In this document: piece after piece, positions 37,279-47,052 of the stretch | How the letters are laid out: every line of letters starts with the position of its first letter | How positions within the stretch are numbered: position 1 is the stretch's first letter | Assembly: GCA_966250015.1 (NCBI GenBank) | Contig: CBINFS010000003.1 | Span: forward strand, 62,001 to 126,000 | Source of the DNA: CBINFS01 sp966250015 | GTDB lineage: Bacteria > Bacteroidota > Rhodothermia > Rhodothermales > DASSAV01 | Reading direction: 5' to 3' | Length of the DNA stretch: 64,000 nt | Notes under the pieces: generated by a model | The model's database searches: none | The model's input: the letters and a program-made list of their open reading frames with translations, nothing else | Told to the model about the DNA's origin: nothing | Translations under genes and position numbers: made by a program

Positions 37279-38340
37279 CTAAAGGCAGATCAGGTTTTTG
37301 ACAGCTCTGCTCAGGTTTTCGCAGCCGTCTTCGGTGATCACGACCATGTCTTCAATGCGCACGCCAAAAGAATCCGGAATGTAGACGCCCGGCTCGATCG
37401 TGACTACGGCGCCCGCTGGGATCTCGAACTCGGCATCCTTCGAAATCCGGGGCCATTCGTGAATCTGAAGGCCGACGCCGTGCCCGAGGCTGTGATTGAA
37501 GTGGTCCCCGTAACCGGCTTCCTGTATGACGGAGCGGGCGGCGAAATCAAGGTCCTTGGCACGCATTCCGGCTCTCGCCTGCCGGATCGCTTCGTTCTGA
37601 GCCTTGAGGACGACCTCGTAAACGGCGCGAGCTTCGGGGGAAGGCTGCCCGACGCAAACCGTACGGGTCATGTCCGAGGCATAACCGTCCAAGAAACAAC
37701 CGATGTCGAGGACGATGAGGTCGCCGGGCACGATTTTTTTGTCGGATGGACGGGCATGTGGCAGCGCACCGTTCAGGCCCGATGCAACGACCGGATCGAA
37801 CGACATCTTCTCTGCCCCACGTTTCAAGTGTTCGTAAACGATCTCGGCCGCTATCTCCTTCTCCGTCACACCCGGCTGTATAAATCCCAGAATCTTTTCA
37901 AAAACAGATTCCGTGATTCGCAGGGCTTCGGTAATGCGCCCAATCTCGTCCTTGTCCTTTACCGCAACTTTTCTCGTGAGCAAATCCGGGGAGGGGTGCC
38001 AGATCACGCCCGGAATTAAGCTGGTCAGCTGCACGAATGTGCTGTGCAGGATGTGGTCGGATTGAAAGAGAATGTGCTCGTTTGAAAGCAGACGTGACGA
38101 GGCGAGGTGTTCGAACAGGTTGTCCGAGGTGATGTGAATCTCTGCCCCGGATACCTCGCGTGCGGCCTGAAGTAAATATCGACCGTCGGAGAAAAAGTGG
38201 GCGCTCGATTGCGTAACGAGTAGAATGCCGTTAGAGCCCGTGAAGCCGCACGCCCATCGTACGTCCGGGAGGAAGGTCAGGAGCACGCCGTCGGCGCCGT
38301 GCTCCCGTACGAGCGCCCTGACTAAATTGATGCGATCCAT
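37279..38340 (-). CDS. Xaa-Pro aminopeptidase (M24B)
   Basis: A 353-residue pita-bread metallopeptidase cleaving X-Pro dipeptides or N-terminal X-Pro bonds. The five metal ligands are in LDIGC, ASDMTRT, GHGVGLQIHE, TIEPGVY and RIEDMV. The N-terminal creatinase-like domain covers ~1-125. The length and the single-domain layout resemble PepQ/YpdF-like dipeptidases. It is 9 bp downstream of guaB and 12 bp upstream of the glycosyltransferase, in a close run. Confidence 0.92.
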   Translation of the reverse strand: MDRINLVRALVREHGADGVLLTFLPDVRWACGFTGSNGILLVTQSSAHFFSDGRYLLQAAREVSGAEIHITSDNLFEHLASSRLLSNEHILFQSDHILHSTFVQLTSLIPGVIWHPSPDLLTRKVAVKDKDEIGRITEALRITESVFEKILGFIQPGVTEKEIAAEIVYEHLKRGAEKMSFDPVVASGLNGALPHARPSDKKIVPGDLIVLDIGCFLDGYASDMTRTVCVGQPSPEARAVYEVVLKAQNEAIRQARAGMRAKDLDFAARSVIQEAGYGDHFNHSLGHGVGLQIHEWPRISKDAEFEIPAGAVVTIEPGVYIPDSFGVRIEDMVVITEDGCENLSRAVKNLICL

Positions 38341-38349
38341 AGCCGTTCC

Positions 38350-39849
38350 TTACTGTGATAGCCTGCCGATCGCGTAATTGGGCGCTTCCTTGGTTATTAC
38401 GACGTTGTGCGGGTGGCTTTCGCTGATCCCCGACGAGGTTACCCTGACGAACTGAGCGCGTTCGTACATGGCGTCGAGCGTTTCGCAACCGCAATACCCC
38501 ATGGCGGCCCTCAGGCCTCCTATCATCTGATAGACCACCTCGCTCAGCGTACCGCCGTACGGCACTCGTCCTTCGATGCCCTCTGGAACCAGCTTTTTGA
38601 TGTCATCTTCGACGTCCTGGAAATACCGGTCGCTGCTGCCCGCCTGCATGGCGCCGACCGAACCCATTCCCCGGTATGATTTGAATTTTCGGCCTTCGTA
38701 GAGGATCGTTTCTCCGGGACTTTCCTCGACGCGGGCAAAAAGACCGCCGATCATGACGGCATTTGCGCCAGCAGCAATCGCTTTTGGAATGTCGCCGGTC
38801 TGCTTGATCCCACCATCCGCAATGATGGGGACGCCAAGCTTTCGGGCGACCGCGGCACAGTCCATAACGGCAGATAGTTGCGGCACCCCGACGCCGGCAA
38901 CGACACGCGTCGTACAAATCGAGCCAGGACCAATACCAACTTTCACCCCGTCGGCGCCTGCCTCGATCAAGGCGAGCGTGCCCTCCGCCGTTGCTACATT
39001 GCCGGCAATGACGTCGAGGTCAGGGAAATGCTCTTTCACTTTCCGGACGGCATTCAAAACGCCAATCGAATGGCCGTGCGCCGTATCGACCGTGACGAAG
39101 TCGACGCCGGCTTCGACGAGCGCCGTCACGCGGTCGAGCAGGTCGCGGGTTACACCCACGGCCGCACCTACGCGTAGGCGGCCATGCTCGTCCTTACAGG
39201 CGTTGGGATAGCGCAGCTTTTTCTGGATGTCCTTGAAGGTGATCAAGCCCTTCAGGTAGCCATTCTCATCGACAACCGGGAGCTTTTCGATCTTGTGCTG
39301 CTGAAGCAACAGCTCAGCCTCTTCCAGCGTCGTGCCGACAGGGGCCGTGACGAGCCCTTCGGCCGTCATGAGATCGCCGAGGCGCGATTTCCCGTCCGTC
39401 TGGAAGCGCAAATCACGATTGGTGACGATCCCGACCAGTCTGTTGTTTTCGTCGACGATGGGTATCCCGCCAATTGAGTAGCGCGACATGACCGCACGGG
39501 CTTCCGCAACCGTGCTGTCTCGTTTCAGCGTGATGGGGTCGAGGATCATCCCGCTTTCCGAGCGTTTTACCCTGCGCACTTCCGACGCCTGGCGTTCTAC
39601 GGTCATATTCTTGTGCAGGACGCCGACACCTCCCTCTCGCGCAATGGCGATGGCCATTTCGGATTCCGTTACGGTATCCATGGCGGCCGACATCAGGGGG
39701 ATGTTCATCTCGATCGATCGTGTCAGCCGCGCATTCGTCTTGACGTCTCTCGGCATGACCGTCGAGTGTGCAGGGACCAGGAGAACGTCGTCGTACGTGA
39801 GGCCTTCTCCTCTGATCTTCCCCGTTGGCATTATCTCGTTATCAATCAT
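38350..39849 (-). CDS. guaB: Inosine-5'-monophosphate dehydrogenase
   Basis: A 499-residue enzyme oxidising IMP to XMP for guanine nucleotides. TIM-barrel catalytic core with two inserted CBS domains (~100-215). The catalytic loop GPGSICTTRVVAGVG is intact, as are GGIKQTGD and the mobile flap RGMGS. It heads a tight minus-strand series (Xaa-Pro peptidase, glycosyltransferase, RsbW-like) and follows rluB by 47 bp. Confidence 0.97.
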   Translation of the reverse strand: MIDNEIMPTGKIRGEGLTYDDVLLVPAHSTVMPRDVKTNARLTRSIEMNIPLMSAAMDTVTESEMAIAIAREGGVGVLHKNMTVERQASEVRRVKRSESGMILDPITLKRDSTVAEARAVMSRYSIGGIPIVDENNRLVGIVTNRDLRFQTDGKSRLGDLMTAEGLVTAPVGTTLEEAELLLQQHKIEKLPVVDENGYLKGLITFKDIQKKLRYPNACKDEHGRLRVGAAVGVTRDLLDRVTALVEAGVDFVTVDTAHGHSIGVLNAVRKVKEHFPDLDVIAGNVATAEGTLALIEAGADGVKVGIGPGSICTTRVVAGVGVPQLSAVMDCAAVARKLGVPIIADGGIKQTGDIPKAIAAGANAVMIGGLFARVEESPGETILYEGRKFKSYRGMGSVGAMQAGSSDRYFQDVEDDIKKLVPEGIEGRVPYGGTLSEVVYQMIGGLRAAMGYCGCETLDAMYERAQFVRVTSSGISESHPHNVVITKEAPNYAIGRLSQ

Positions 39850-39896
39850 GGATTTATGCAGTCTGTATTTTCACGGGAAAAGGAATCGACGGTCAT

Positions 39897-40715
39897 TCAT
39901 AATTTGACGAGGGCTCGCAACCGCCTGACCTCGTGCGGAAACAACTTACGCCACTTGCCTCGCCTGACTCCTTTTGTGGTCAATCCAGCATAGTTGAGCC
40001 GTTCAAGGTGAATGACTTCGTGTCCCAGATGTTCGATCATCCGCCTGACTTGCCGGTTTCGGCCTTCATGAAGCTGGACGGCGATCTCGTTGAAAACGCC
40101 GGGCGTTACATAGTCCACCCGATCGACCTTTGCGGGGCCGTCTTCGAGCACCACACCATTCTTGAGATCCTGAAGATCGTTAGGCGTAATGTCGTCACGC
40201 GTCCTGACGAGGTACAATTTGTCCACCTTGTACCGTGGATGCATGAGCCGGTGGGCCAGGTCACCGTCGTTGGTCAAGAGCAGGACGCCCTCCGTATTAC
40301 GATCGAGCCGGCCGACGGGAAACAGTGTACTTTTTGTCTCTTCCGGCAGGTCAATCAGATCCAACACTGTTTTCCGGCCTTTCTCGTCACTGCGCGTCGT
40401 TATGGTATCGGAGGGTTTGTTCAGCAGGATGTAAACGAATTTCCCCGGAGAAATGACGCGACCGTTGACCTCCACCTTGTCTCCCTTGAAGACCTTGGCG
40501 CCTAACTCCGTGACCGTCTGGTCGTTCACCTTGACGAGGCCCTGTTCGATCAGCTCGTCCGCTTTCCTCCGCGAGCATACGCCGGCACGCGCGATGTACC
40601 GATTAAGCCGAACGCCCTCCTCGGCATCGATTTCCATCGAGCGTTCGGATTGTATTTCGGGTTTTCGTCCCCGACCTGGTCTGCCTGGCCGTCTACCTTT
40701 TTTGTGTTGATCCAT
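39897..40715 (-). CDS. rluB: Ribosomal large-subunit pseudouridine synthase (RluB/RsuA family)
   Basis: A 272-residue RNA modification enzyme with a basic N-terminal tail (~1-30), an S4 domain at ~35-95 and the RluB/RsuA catalytic domain at ~95-260. The catalytic Asp is in GRLDRNTEGVLLLTNDG. RluB modifies 23S rRNA at position 2605 in E. coli, but RsuA-family members are hard to separate; the exact site here is inferred. The start is ATG at 40715. It is in the scpA-scpB-rluB order, which is widely conserved in bacteria. Confidence 0.88.
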   Translation of the reverse strand: MDQHKKGRRPGRPGRGRKPEIQSERSMEIDAEEGVRLNRYIARAGVCSRRKADELIEQGLVKVNDQTVTELGAKVFKGDKVEVNGRVISPGKFVYILLNKPSDTITTRSDEKGRKTVLDLIDLPEETKSTLFPVGRLDRNTEGVLLLTNDGDLAHRLMHPRYKVDKLYLVRTRDDITPNDLQDLKNGVVLEDGPAKVDRVDYVTPGVFNEIAVQLHEGRNRQVRRMIEHLGHEVIHLERLNYAGLTTKGVRRGKWRKLFPHEVRRLRALVKL

Positions 40716-40761
40716 CAATTTTGGTTATTCGTTTCCAAACCTGCAAACCAACCAGCAGAAA

Positions 40762-41415
40762 TCAGGATTCCGCTTGCAACGCCTGTCCGGTTTCACTTTC
40801 GGTTTCGTCGATGCGCAACGAAAACAACCTCGCCCTTTCCCGATTGAACGACGGGTCATTCAGCAGCTCCTCGATGTCTCTCAGCTGTGGGAGCTCGTCG
40901 AGGCTGCCGATTCCAAGCTGGTCGAGAAATCGTGGGGTTGTGCCGTACAATAACGGGCGTCCAAGCGATTCACTTCTACCAACGATCTCGATCAAACCCA
41001 GCTCCATTAGCCGACGTATTGCGTAGTCCGCGTCCACACCCCGTATGAAGTCAACTTCCGGGCGAGTAACCGGTTGCCTGTACGCAACGACTGCGAGGGT
41101 TTCCATGAGCGACGGGGAAAGACGCCTGTTCTTGCTCTCGTTGAAAAACACCCTCAGGAATGGGGCCATACCGGGTACGGTGGCCATCCGGTAGCCGCCC
41201 GCCCACTTGTGAATGCGGAAAGGACGGCCGGTCCGGGCATATTCGGAATTGATCCGCTCGATGGACTCTCCCACCTCCTGTCCGGTTGGACGCTGGCGCC
41301 CGGTCACTTCCACATAGACGTCGAGCATCATCTCTTCCGTGACGGGTTCGTCTGCCGCAAATATGAGCGCCTCGACGACGGTTTCGAAATCGGTACTGAT
41401 GAGGTTGGAATCCAT
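40762..41415 (-). CDS. scpB: Segregation and condensation protein B
   Basis: A 217-residue winged-helix protein that, with ScpA and SMC, forms the condensin complex organising newly replicated origins. Typical segments are ETVVEALIFAADEPV near the start, and SLMETLAVVAYRQPVTRPEVDFIRGVDADYAIRRLMELGLIE-type WH signature (read as segments). Acidic tail after ~180. The ATG at 41415 is preferred over the TTG at 41424. It is 20 bp downstream of scpA. Confidence 0.94.
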   Translation of the reverse strand: MDSNLISTDFETVVEALIFAADEPVTEEMMLDVYVEVTGRQRPTGQEVGESIERINSEYARTGRPFRIHKWAGGYRMATVPGMAPFLRVFFNESKNRRLSPSLMETLAVVAYRQPVTRPEVDFIRGVDADYAIRRLMELGLIEIVGRSESLGRPLLYGTTPRFLDQLGIGSLDELPQLRDIEELLNDPSFNRERARLFSLRIDETESETGQALQAES

Positions 41416-41435
41416 TCTATACAATTACGCACTAA

Positions 41436-42203
41436 TCACGCAGCAGCACCGTTGCTGAGCCACTCCTTCTTTTGTTCGACCTTTCCGCTGGGCTCCCTCC
41501 TGCTCACATAAAAATCCAGAATCCGGGTGGACTCCGTCAGGAGCCAGATTCGTTCCGCACGCGCCAGCTCCAGCACTGCCAGGAAAGTTGTAATAATAAA
41601 GGGCTTGGATCGTCCTTTCACCAGCGATGCAAACGAGTGTTTCGGCTTTATCGCCAGCTGAGCCAGTACGTATTCCTGTTGATCCTCGACGGTGTATTCG
41701 AACCGTCTAACTTCGTGTACCGGTTCTTCGGACGCCCTCGTTAGCACCCGGCGAAGCGCCGTAACGAGGTCGGATACGGAGACGTCGAGCCGGACGTCCA
41801 TTTCGTCGAGGAATTGCCGTGCCTCCCCCGACGCAAGCCCTCTGGTAAAGTGCTCGGTACGTCTCTCGTGGTATTCCGAAAGCTGCTGCGCTCCCTCCTT
41901 GAACCGTACGTATTCTAGCAGCCGGTCAACGAGCTCTCGACGAGGATCGACCGGTTCGCCTTCTTCATCCGTCTCCTGCACCGGAAGCAACATCTTCGCC
42001 TTTATCCGGATCAGCAGAGCCGCCATGTAAATGAAGTCGCCTACCCCATCCAGGTCCACCCGCTCGAGGTGCCGCACGTATTCGAGGAACTCGTCAGCGA
42101 TCTGAGCAACGGGTATGTCGTAGATGTCGAGCTCGTCCCTCCGGATGAAAAAAAGCAGCAGGTCGAGCGGACCTTCAAACTCCTGCAGCTGGATGCGATA
42201 CAT
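41436..42203 (-). CDS. scpA: Segregation and condensation protein A
   Basis: A 255-residue kleisin bridging SMC heads. It starts MYRIQLQEFEGPLDLLLFFI, the hallmark of ScpA, with an N-terminal SMC-neck-binding helix domain and a C-terminal winged helix from ~165. The central part is acidic and variable. It is followed by scpB with a 20-bp gap; the SMC gene itself is not in the window. Confidence 0.94.
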   Translation of the reverse strand: MYRIQLQEFEGPLDLLLFFIRRDELDIYDIPVAQIADEFLEYVRHLERVDLDGVGDFIYMAALLIRIKAKMLLPVQETDEEGEPVDPRRELVDRLLEYVRFKEGAQQLSEYHERRTEHFTRGLASGEARQFLDEMDVRLDVSVSDLVTALRRVLTRASEEPVHEVRRFEYTVEDQQEYVLAQLAIKPKHSFASLVKGRSKPFIITTFLAVLELARAERIWLLTESTRILDFYVSRREPSGKVEQKKEWLSNGAAA

Positions 42204-42238
42204 GTAGGCTTATTTTTTATGGCAGATCTGCTAACCAG

Positions 42239-43168
42239 TCATCGGTTTGATGCGGCTGCTTTGAACCAGTCCACCGTTAGCTGTAATCCGGTTTTCAGAT
42301 CCACTTTTGGCGCCCAACCCAGCTCGGCGCGTGTCTTTTCGTAGGAGAGTACACTGCGGCGCTGTTCGCCGGGCTTGCCTTCCACGTGCTTTTCCGGTAC
42401 GTCTGCATTGATGCGGTCACGGATGATCCGGAAGAGTGTATTGACGTCGGTTTCAATGCCGGTACCCACGTTAAAAACGCCGTCGTTTTCATACGACAGG
42501 GCGGCCGTAAAGGCATCCACAACGTCACCTACGTAAACGTAATCCCTGGTCTGGAGCCCATCACCGTTGATGAACGGTTGCTCGCCTGCGAGCAGGCGTT
42601 GCGTGAAGATCGCCACGACGCCCGCCTCACCGTGGGGGTTTTGACGTGGGCCATAAATGTTGGCGAAACGAAGAGCGACGTACGAAATCCCGTACTGCTG
42701 CCGGTAAAAGTAGAGGTATTTTTCGCTCGTAAGCTTCGAGACGCCGTAAGGAGAAACGGGTTGGAGCGGGTGGTCTTCGTCCTGGGGCGTGTACACCGGC
42801 TCTCCGTAGATCGCCCCACCTGTCGAAGCAAACACTACCTTTTTGAGCCCGCTCACCCGGCCTGCTTCGAGCAAGTTGAGAATGCCCATGATGTTGACGT
42901 CAGCGTCGAACTTGGGGTCGGCAACAGACTTTCGGACGTCCATCTGAGCGGCCAGGTGGGCTAACACGTCGAAGCGTTCACGGGCAAAAAGTGCGGGGAT
43001 CTCTTCGGAGCGCACGTCCATTTTGTGCAGTACGGCCTTTGCAGGCACGTTCTCCATCCGGCCGGTTGAGAAGTTGTCGAGGACGTGTACCTGATGTCCT
43101 GCTTCGATCAATGCGTCGGCCACGTGCGATCCAATAAAACCGGCGCCGCCGGTTACGAGTATTTTCAT
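42239..43168 (-). CDS. NAD-dependent epimerase/dehydratase (UDP-glucose 4-epimerase-like)
   Basis: A 309-residue extended short-chain dehydrogenase: N-terminal cofactor loop GGAGFIGS, STGGAIYGEP, catalytic SPYGVSKLTSEKYL (Tyr-x3-Lys) and RFANIYGPRQNP. Such enzymes interconvert UDP-hexoses for surface glycans. The exact sugar cannot be read. It is next to an M16 peptidase and scpA in the same direction, spaced 49 and 35 bp, so probably in one transcript by position rather than by function. Confidence 0.9.
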   Translation of the reverse strand: MKILVTGGAGFIGSHVADALIEAGHQVHVLDNFSTGRMENVPAKAVLHKMDVRSEEIPALFARERFDVLAHLAAQMDVRKSVADPKFDADVNIMGILNLLEAGRVSGLKKVVFASTGGAIYGEPVYTPQDEDHPLQPVSPYGVSKLTSEKYLYFYRQQYGISYVALRFANIYGPRQNPHGEAGVVAIFTQRLLAGEQPFINGDGLQTRDYVYVGDVVDAFTAALSYENDGVFNVGTGIETDVNTLFRIIRDRINADVPEKHVEGKPGEQRRSVLSYEKTRAELGWAPKVDLKTGLQLTVDWFKAAASNR

Positions 43169-43217
43169 GTGCGAAAGGAGAGGTTGCTAAATGTGAGGAA
43201 ATACGTGGAAAGCCCGA

Positions 43218-44477
43218 TCAGACGCCGGGCACCAGGACCACCGAGGAAAATCGTTCGGGGTTCAAAAGCTCTCTGGCAACTTCCAGGATGTCTTCTGCCG
43301 TAACGGCCTCAACTTCCTGAACCGTCTCGTCCAGGGAGATGAACCGTTCCAGGAAAAGCTCCTGACGTCCCATTCTCATCATCCGGTTACTCATACCCTC
43401 GAGCCCGAGTAGAATAGAACCTTTCACCTGGTTCTTAGCCTGATTCAATACTCTCGGGCTGACTGGTTTCTGCGCTAACTTATCAAACTCGCGAAAAATG
43501 AGCTTCTTTGCACGTTCAATTTTTGATGCATCCGTCCCCATGTACACCCCGAAGTCACCCGTGTCCGAGTGCATGTTCGCGAATGAGTAGATGTTGTAGC
43601 AGAAACCGTATTTCTCGCGAATGTTCTGATTCAGTCGGCTCGACATTCCCCCACCGAGCAACGTATTCAACACCGACAGGGTCGTACGCCGGGGATCGTG
43701 TACATCGAGCCCTCTTGTCCCCACCACGAGATGTGCCTGCTGGATTGGGCGAATCTGCACAAATTCGCGTGGGACGTAGCCATTTACCGGAACTCTGGAT
43801 CGGTTTGTCGGCCTGCGATCGGTCGACCCGAATATTCGCCGGGCGATCCTGACCACTTCATCGTGTTTTGCATTGCCGGCCACGGCCAGCACGGTGCGTT
43901 CCGGTGTGTAGTGTGAATCGATGTACGAAACGAGCTGGTCGCGCGAAAAGGCACGGACGGTATCCGGGAAGCCAAGAATGGGTCTGCCGAGATCGTGATC
44001 CTTGAAGATGACGGCTTCAAACTGCTCGAAGACGAGGTCCTCGGGAGTATCCTCGTACATCTTCATTTCTTCGAGCACGACCTCCTTTTCCTTTTCGAGC
44101 TCCTTGGCCGGAAAGTTGGGATGGAGGATCAAATCGGTGACGATGTCAATGGAGCGTTCGAGGTGCTCGTCGAGCGCACGGGCGTAATAACAGGTGTACT
44201 CCTTCGCCGTGAAGGCATTCAGGTAGCCCCCGACCGCCTCCATCCGCTGTGCGATGTGGTGTGTCCTCCGCTTCTCGGTACCTTTGAACACCATGTGTTC
44301 AATGAGGTGACTGATCCCCGCCTCTTCGTTCGACTCGTCACGGCTCCCGCTGTAGACCCAGAGTCCAACCGCGATGGAACGGACCGAAGGGATATGTTCC
44401 GTCAGGACCCTGACACCGTTAGGAAGAACGGTTTTGTCGAAACGCGGAAGCGCCGTTTGGCTTGATTTGCTTGTCAT
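43218..44477 (-). CDS. M16-family metallopeptidase (insulinase-type)
   Basis: A 419-residue zinc peptidase of the processing-peptidase subgroup. The inverted zinc motif HLIEHMVFKGT (HxxEH) is at ~57-67 and the third ligand Glu in the EKEVVLEEMKMYED helix ~75 residues later. A second non-catalytic half follows, as in YmxG/PqqL-like proteins. Substrates are probably short peptides, but are unknown. pnp precedes it by 155 bp, an arrangement (pnp then M16 peptidase) common in many bacteria. Confidence 0.92.
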   Translation of the reverse strand: MTSKSSQTALPRFDKTVLPNGVRVLTEHIPSVRSIAVGLWVYSGSRDESNEEAGISHLIEHMVFKGTEKRRTHHIAQRMEAVGGYLNAFTAKEYTCYYARALDEHLERSIDIVTDLILHPNFPAKELEKEKEVVLEEMKMYEDTPEDLVFEQFEAVIFKDHDLGRPILGFPDTVRAFSRDQLVSYIDSHYTPERTVLAVAGNAKHDEVVRIARRIFGSTDRRPTNRSRVPVNGYVPREFVQIRPIQQAHLVVGTRGLDVHDPRRTTLSVLNTLLGGGMSSRLNQNIREKYGFCYNIYSFANMHSDTGDFGVYMGTDASKIERAKKLIFREFDKLAQKPVSPRVLNQAKNQVKGSILLGLEGMSNRMMRMGRQELFLERFISLDETVQEVEAVTAEDILEVARELLNPERFSSVVLVPGV

Positions 44478-44570
44478 CGCACGAATCTCAAAAAAGTCAG
44501 GTTAACCCCCTATCCCAATGTACGCCGGCCAGCCATTCAAAACGCTGACGCGCCGGTTTTAGTGGATAAT

Positions 44571-44603
44571 CAAAAGGCGAGAGCCGTCGTACAGCGCTCG
44601 CCT
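44571..44603 (-). terminator. Possible terminator after pnp
   Basis: On the minus strand AGGCGAG pairs with CTCGCCT around a 15-nt loop that can pair further, followed by TTTT. It lies 30 nt after the pnp stop. It may only attenuate reading into the M16 gene. Confidence 0.5.
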
Positions 44604-44632
44604 GATTTGATCGTAGGCACTCCGGCAGGGCA

Positions 44633-46921
44633 TTAACGGCGACCGCCGTGCCGCCCTCCCCGGCCACCACCGCCACGACGCTCTCCTTGATGACGGTCTC
44701 CCCTTTCACCTCGGTCACCCCGTTCACTACGGGCTCGCTCTCGCTCACCATTTTCAGACCCGGGTTCGGGTTTCGGGAGGAATGGTTTGCGGCTGAGACG
44801 CAGCTTTCCGTCGTCACGGATCTCGATCAACTTGACCTTGACCTTGTCGCCCACCTGGAAGTAGTCCTCTACTTTGTCAACAAAGCCGTAATCGATTTCG
44901 GAAACGTGTAGCAGGCCTTCCTTACCGGGCAACACCTCGACGATGGCTCCAAAGCTTTGTATACTCCGGACGGTTCCCTCATATTCCTCACCCACTTCGG
45001 GCACGGCAACGATCTGCTTGATGCGATCGATTGCCGCTCTGGCATCGTCGGCTGATGTTGCGGCAATGGTAACGTAACCCAGGTTGTCACGTTCCTCGAT
45101 GACGATCGTCGTGTTGGTCTCACGCTGGATCCCTTGAATGACTTTGCCGCCGGGCCCTATAATGGCGCCGATAAAGTCGGGATCGACGGTGATCTGGGTA
45201 AGGCGTGGTGCGTAGGCCGAAAGGTCGGCGCGTGGCTCGGATATCACGGAGTACATGATGTCCAGAATGTACTCGCGACCTTCCTTTGCCTGATGTAATG
45301 CCTGGGTCAGAATTTCGCGCGTCAGTCCGCTGACCTTGATGTCCATCTGGCAGGCCGTTACGCCATCGCGCGTGCCCGTGAGCTTGAAGTCCATGTCGCC
45401 GAGGTGATCCTCAGTCCCGAGGATGTCCGTCAGGACGCGAGTCCGCGTGCCATCAGTGATCAGGCCCATGGCGATACCGGCAACGTGTTTCTTTACCGGG
45501 ACGCCGGCATCCATCAACGCGAGGGAGCCGGAGCACACGGTGGCCATCGAAGACGAACCGTTCGACTCGAGCACGTCTCCGTTGAGGCGGATCGTGTACG
45601 GGAAAGTTTCCTCGTCGGGCAACATGCCTCCGAGTGCCCTTTCCGCGAGGTATCCGTGGCCGATCTCCCGGCGGCTCGCGCCGCGTAGCATCTTGACCTC
45701 TCCCGTGCTGAAGGGCGGGAAATCGTAATGCAGGAAGAATCGTTTCTCTTTGGTCTCGAAAATCTGATCGATCGCCTGTACGTCCCGAGCCGTTCCGAGC
45801 GTTACCGAAGCAAGCACCTGAGTTTCACCTCGGGTGAAGATCGCCGAGCCGTGAACGCGTGGAAGGTAGCCCACTTCTGCCCAGATCGGGCGAATTTCCG
45901 TCAAGCCGCGCCCGTCGATGCGCCTACCCTCTGAAAGAATCATCTCACGCATGACGTCGCGTTCGACGATGGCTACGGCCTCCCGAATCTGCTTCTCAAC
46001 CCAGCCTTCTTCCGTCATGAGGGCACGGACTTCACCGGTCTCCGGATTGTCTACGCCAAGCAGCTGGTCAACAATACGATCCTTGATTTCCGAAATTCCG
46101 GAATAAAAGGTTTGTTTATCGTACGGCTTCCGAATGTGTGCATCGAGCGTGCCGGCAGCGAGGCTCCTGACCTTTTCGATCAGGGCTTCGGGGATGGTTA
46201 CCGGTTCGAACTCGAACGGGGGCGGCGGACCGTATGCCTCAACCAGCTCACGCTGCGCACGGCATATTTTCCGAATCGCTTCGTGCGCCACCTCGAAGGC
46301 TTCGAGCACGTCCTCTTCGGCGACTTCCTGCATCGAGCCTTCCACCATCACTATGGCGTCTTCCTTACCTGCTACGACAATGTTGATGTCGCTTTCCTTG
46401 AGCTGCTGGATAGTCGGATTAACGACGTACGATCCGTTGATACGACCGACACGCACTTCTGCGATGGGTCCATCGAACGGGGCGCCGGCCAGCATGAGCG
46501 CTGCTGAGGCGCCGACACCGGCCAGAACGTCGGCATCGTTCTCATCGTCGGCCGAAATGACGTAGATGATGATCTGGACTTCGTTCAGGAAACCCTCGGC
46601 GAAAAGCGGACGGAGCGCACGGTCCACGAGCCGGGATGACAGAATCTCTTTGTCTGTGGGACGCCCCTCTCGTTTAATGAAACCTCCCGGGATTTTGCCG
46701 CCCGCGGAGTACTTCTCCCTGTAGTCGACCGTTAGTGGGAAGAAACTCTGTCCCTCCTTCACTTCATCGGAGAGTACGGCCGTGCACAGGACCATCGTAT
46801 CACCGAGTCGAACCACCACTGAGCCGTTGGCCTGCTTGGCCAGCTTTCCCGTCTCAATCTGGAGGAATCTGCCTGGTGTAAATTCAGCGTTTACGTTTAC
46901 TACTTGTGGTTTGTCGTTCAT
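44633..46921 (-). CDS. pnp: Polyribonucleotide nucleotidyltransferase (PNPase)
   Basis: A 762-residue 3'-5' phosphorolytic exoribonuclease of the RNA degradosome type. Two RNase PH-like domains (about 10-230 and 325-550, with FFLHYDFPPFSTGEV and GDVLESNGSSSMATVCSGSLALMDAG, given as separate segments) are followed by KH (FIGAIIGPGGKVIQGI at ~575) and S1 (~640-710). A C-terminal Arg/Gly-rich tail of ~40 residues carries several RG and RGG units. rpsO lies upstream, giving the classic rpsO-pnp order with a hairpin between. Confidence 0.97.
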   Translation of the reverse strand: MNDKPQVVNVNAEFTPGRFLQIETGKLAKQANGSVVVRLGDTMVLCTAVLSDEVKEGQSFFPLTVDYREKYSAGGKIPGGFIKREGRPTDKEILSSRLVDRALRPLFAEGFLNEVQIIIYVISADDENDADVLAGVGASAALMLAGAPFDGPIAEVRVGRINGSYVVNPTIQQLKESDINIVVAGKEDAIVMVEGSMQEVAEEDVLEAFEVAHEAIRKICRAQRELVEAYGPPPPFEFEPVTIPEALIEKVRSLAAGTLDAHIRKPYDKQTFYSGISEIKDRIVDQLLGVDNPETGEVRALMTEEGWVEKQIREAVAIVERDVMREMILSEGRRIDGRGLTEIRPIWAEVGYLPRVHGSAIFTRGETQVLASVTLGTARDVQAIDQIFETKEKRFFLHYDFPPFSTGEVKMLRGASRREIGHGYLAERALGGMLPDEETFPYTIRLNGDVLESNGSSSMATVCSGSLALMDAGVPVKKHVAGIAMGLITDGTRTRVLTDILGTEDHLGDMDFKLTGTRDGVTACQMDIKVSGLTREILTQALHQAKEGREYILDIMYSVISEPRADLSAYAPRLTQITVDPDFIGAIIGPGGKVIQGIQRETNTTIVIEERDNLGYVTIAATSADDARAAIDRIKQIVAVPEVGEEYEGTVRSIQSFGAIVEVLPGKEGLLHVSEIDYGFVDKVEDYFQVGDKVKVKLIEIRDDGKLRLSRKPFLPKPEPGSENGERERARSERGDRGERGDRHQGERRGGGGRGGRHGGRR

Positions 46922-47052
46922 TTGTTGGGTTGTCTTTTATTCTTTCTCTCCACCTACACAACAAGGGGCGGGATAATACCCACCAGTTCCGGTCGCGCAA
47001 TGCCAGGGTGCAGAAGGGAAGGCCGGCAGGAAAATGCTTATGGCACTAGCTC

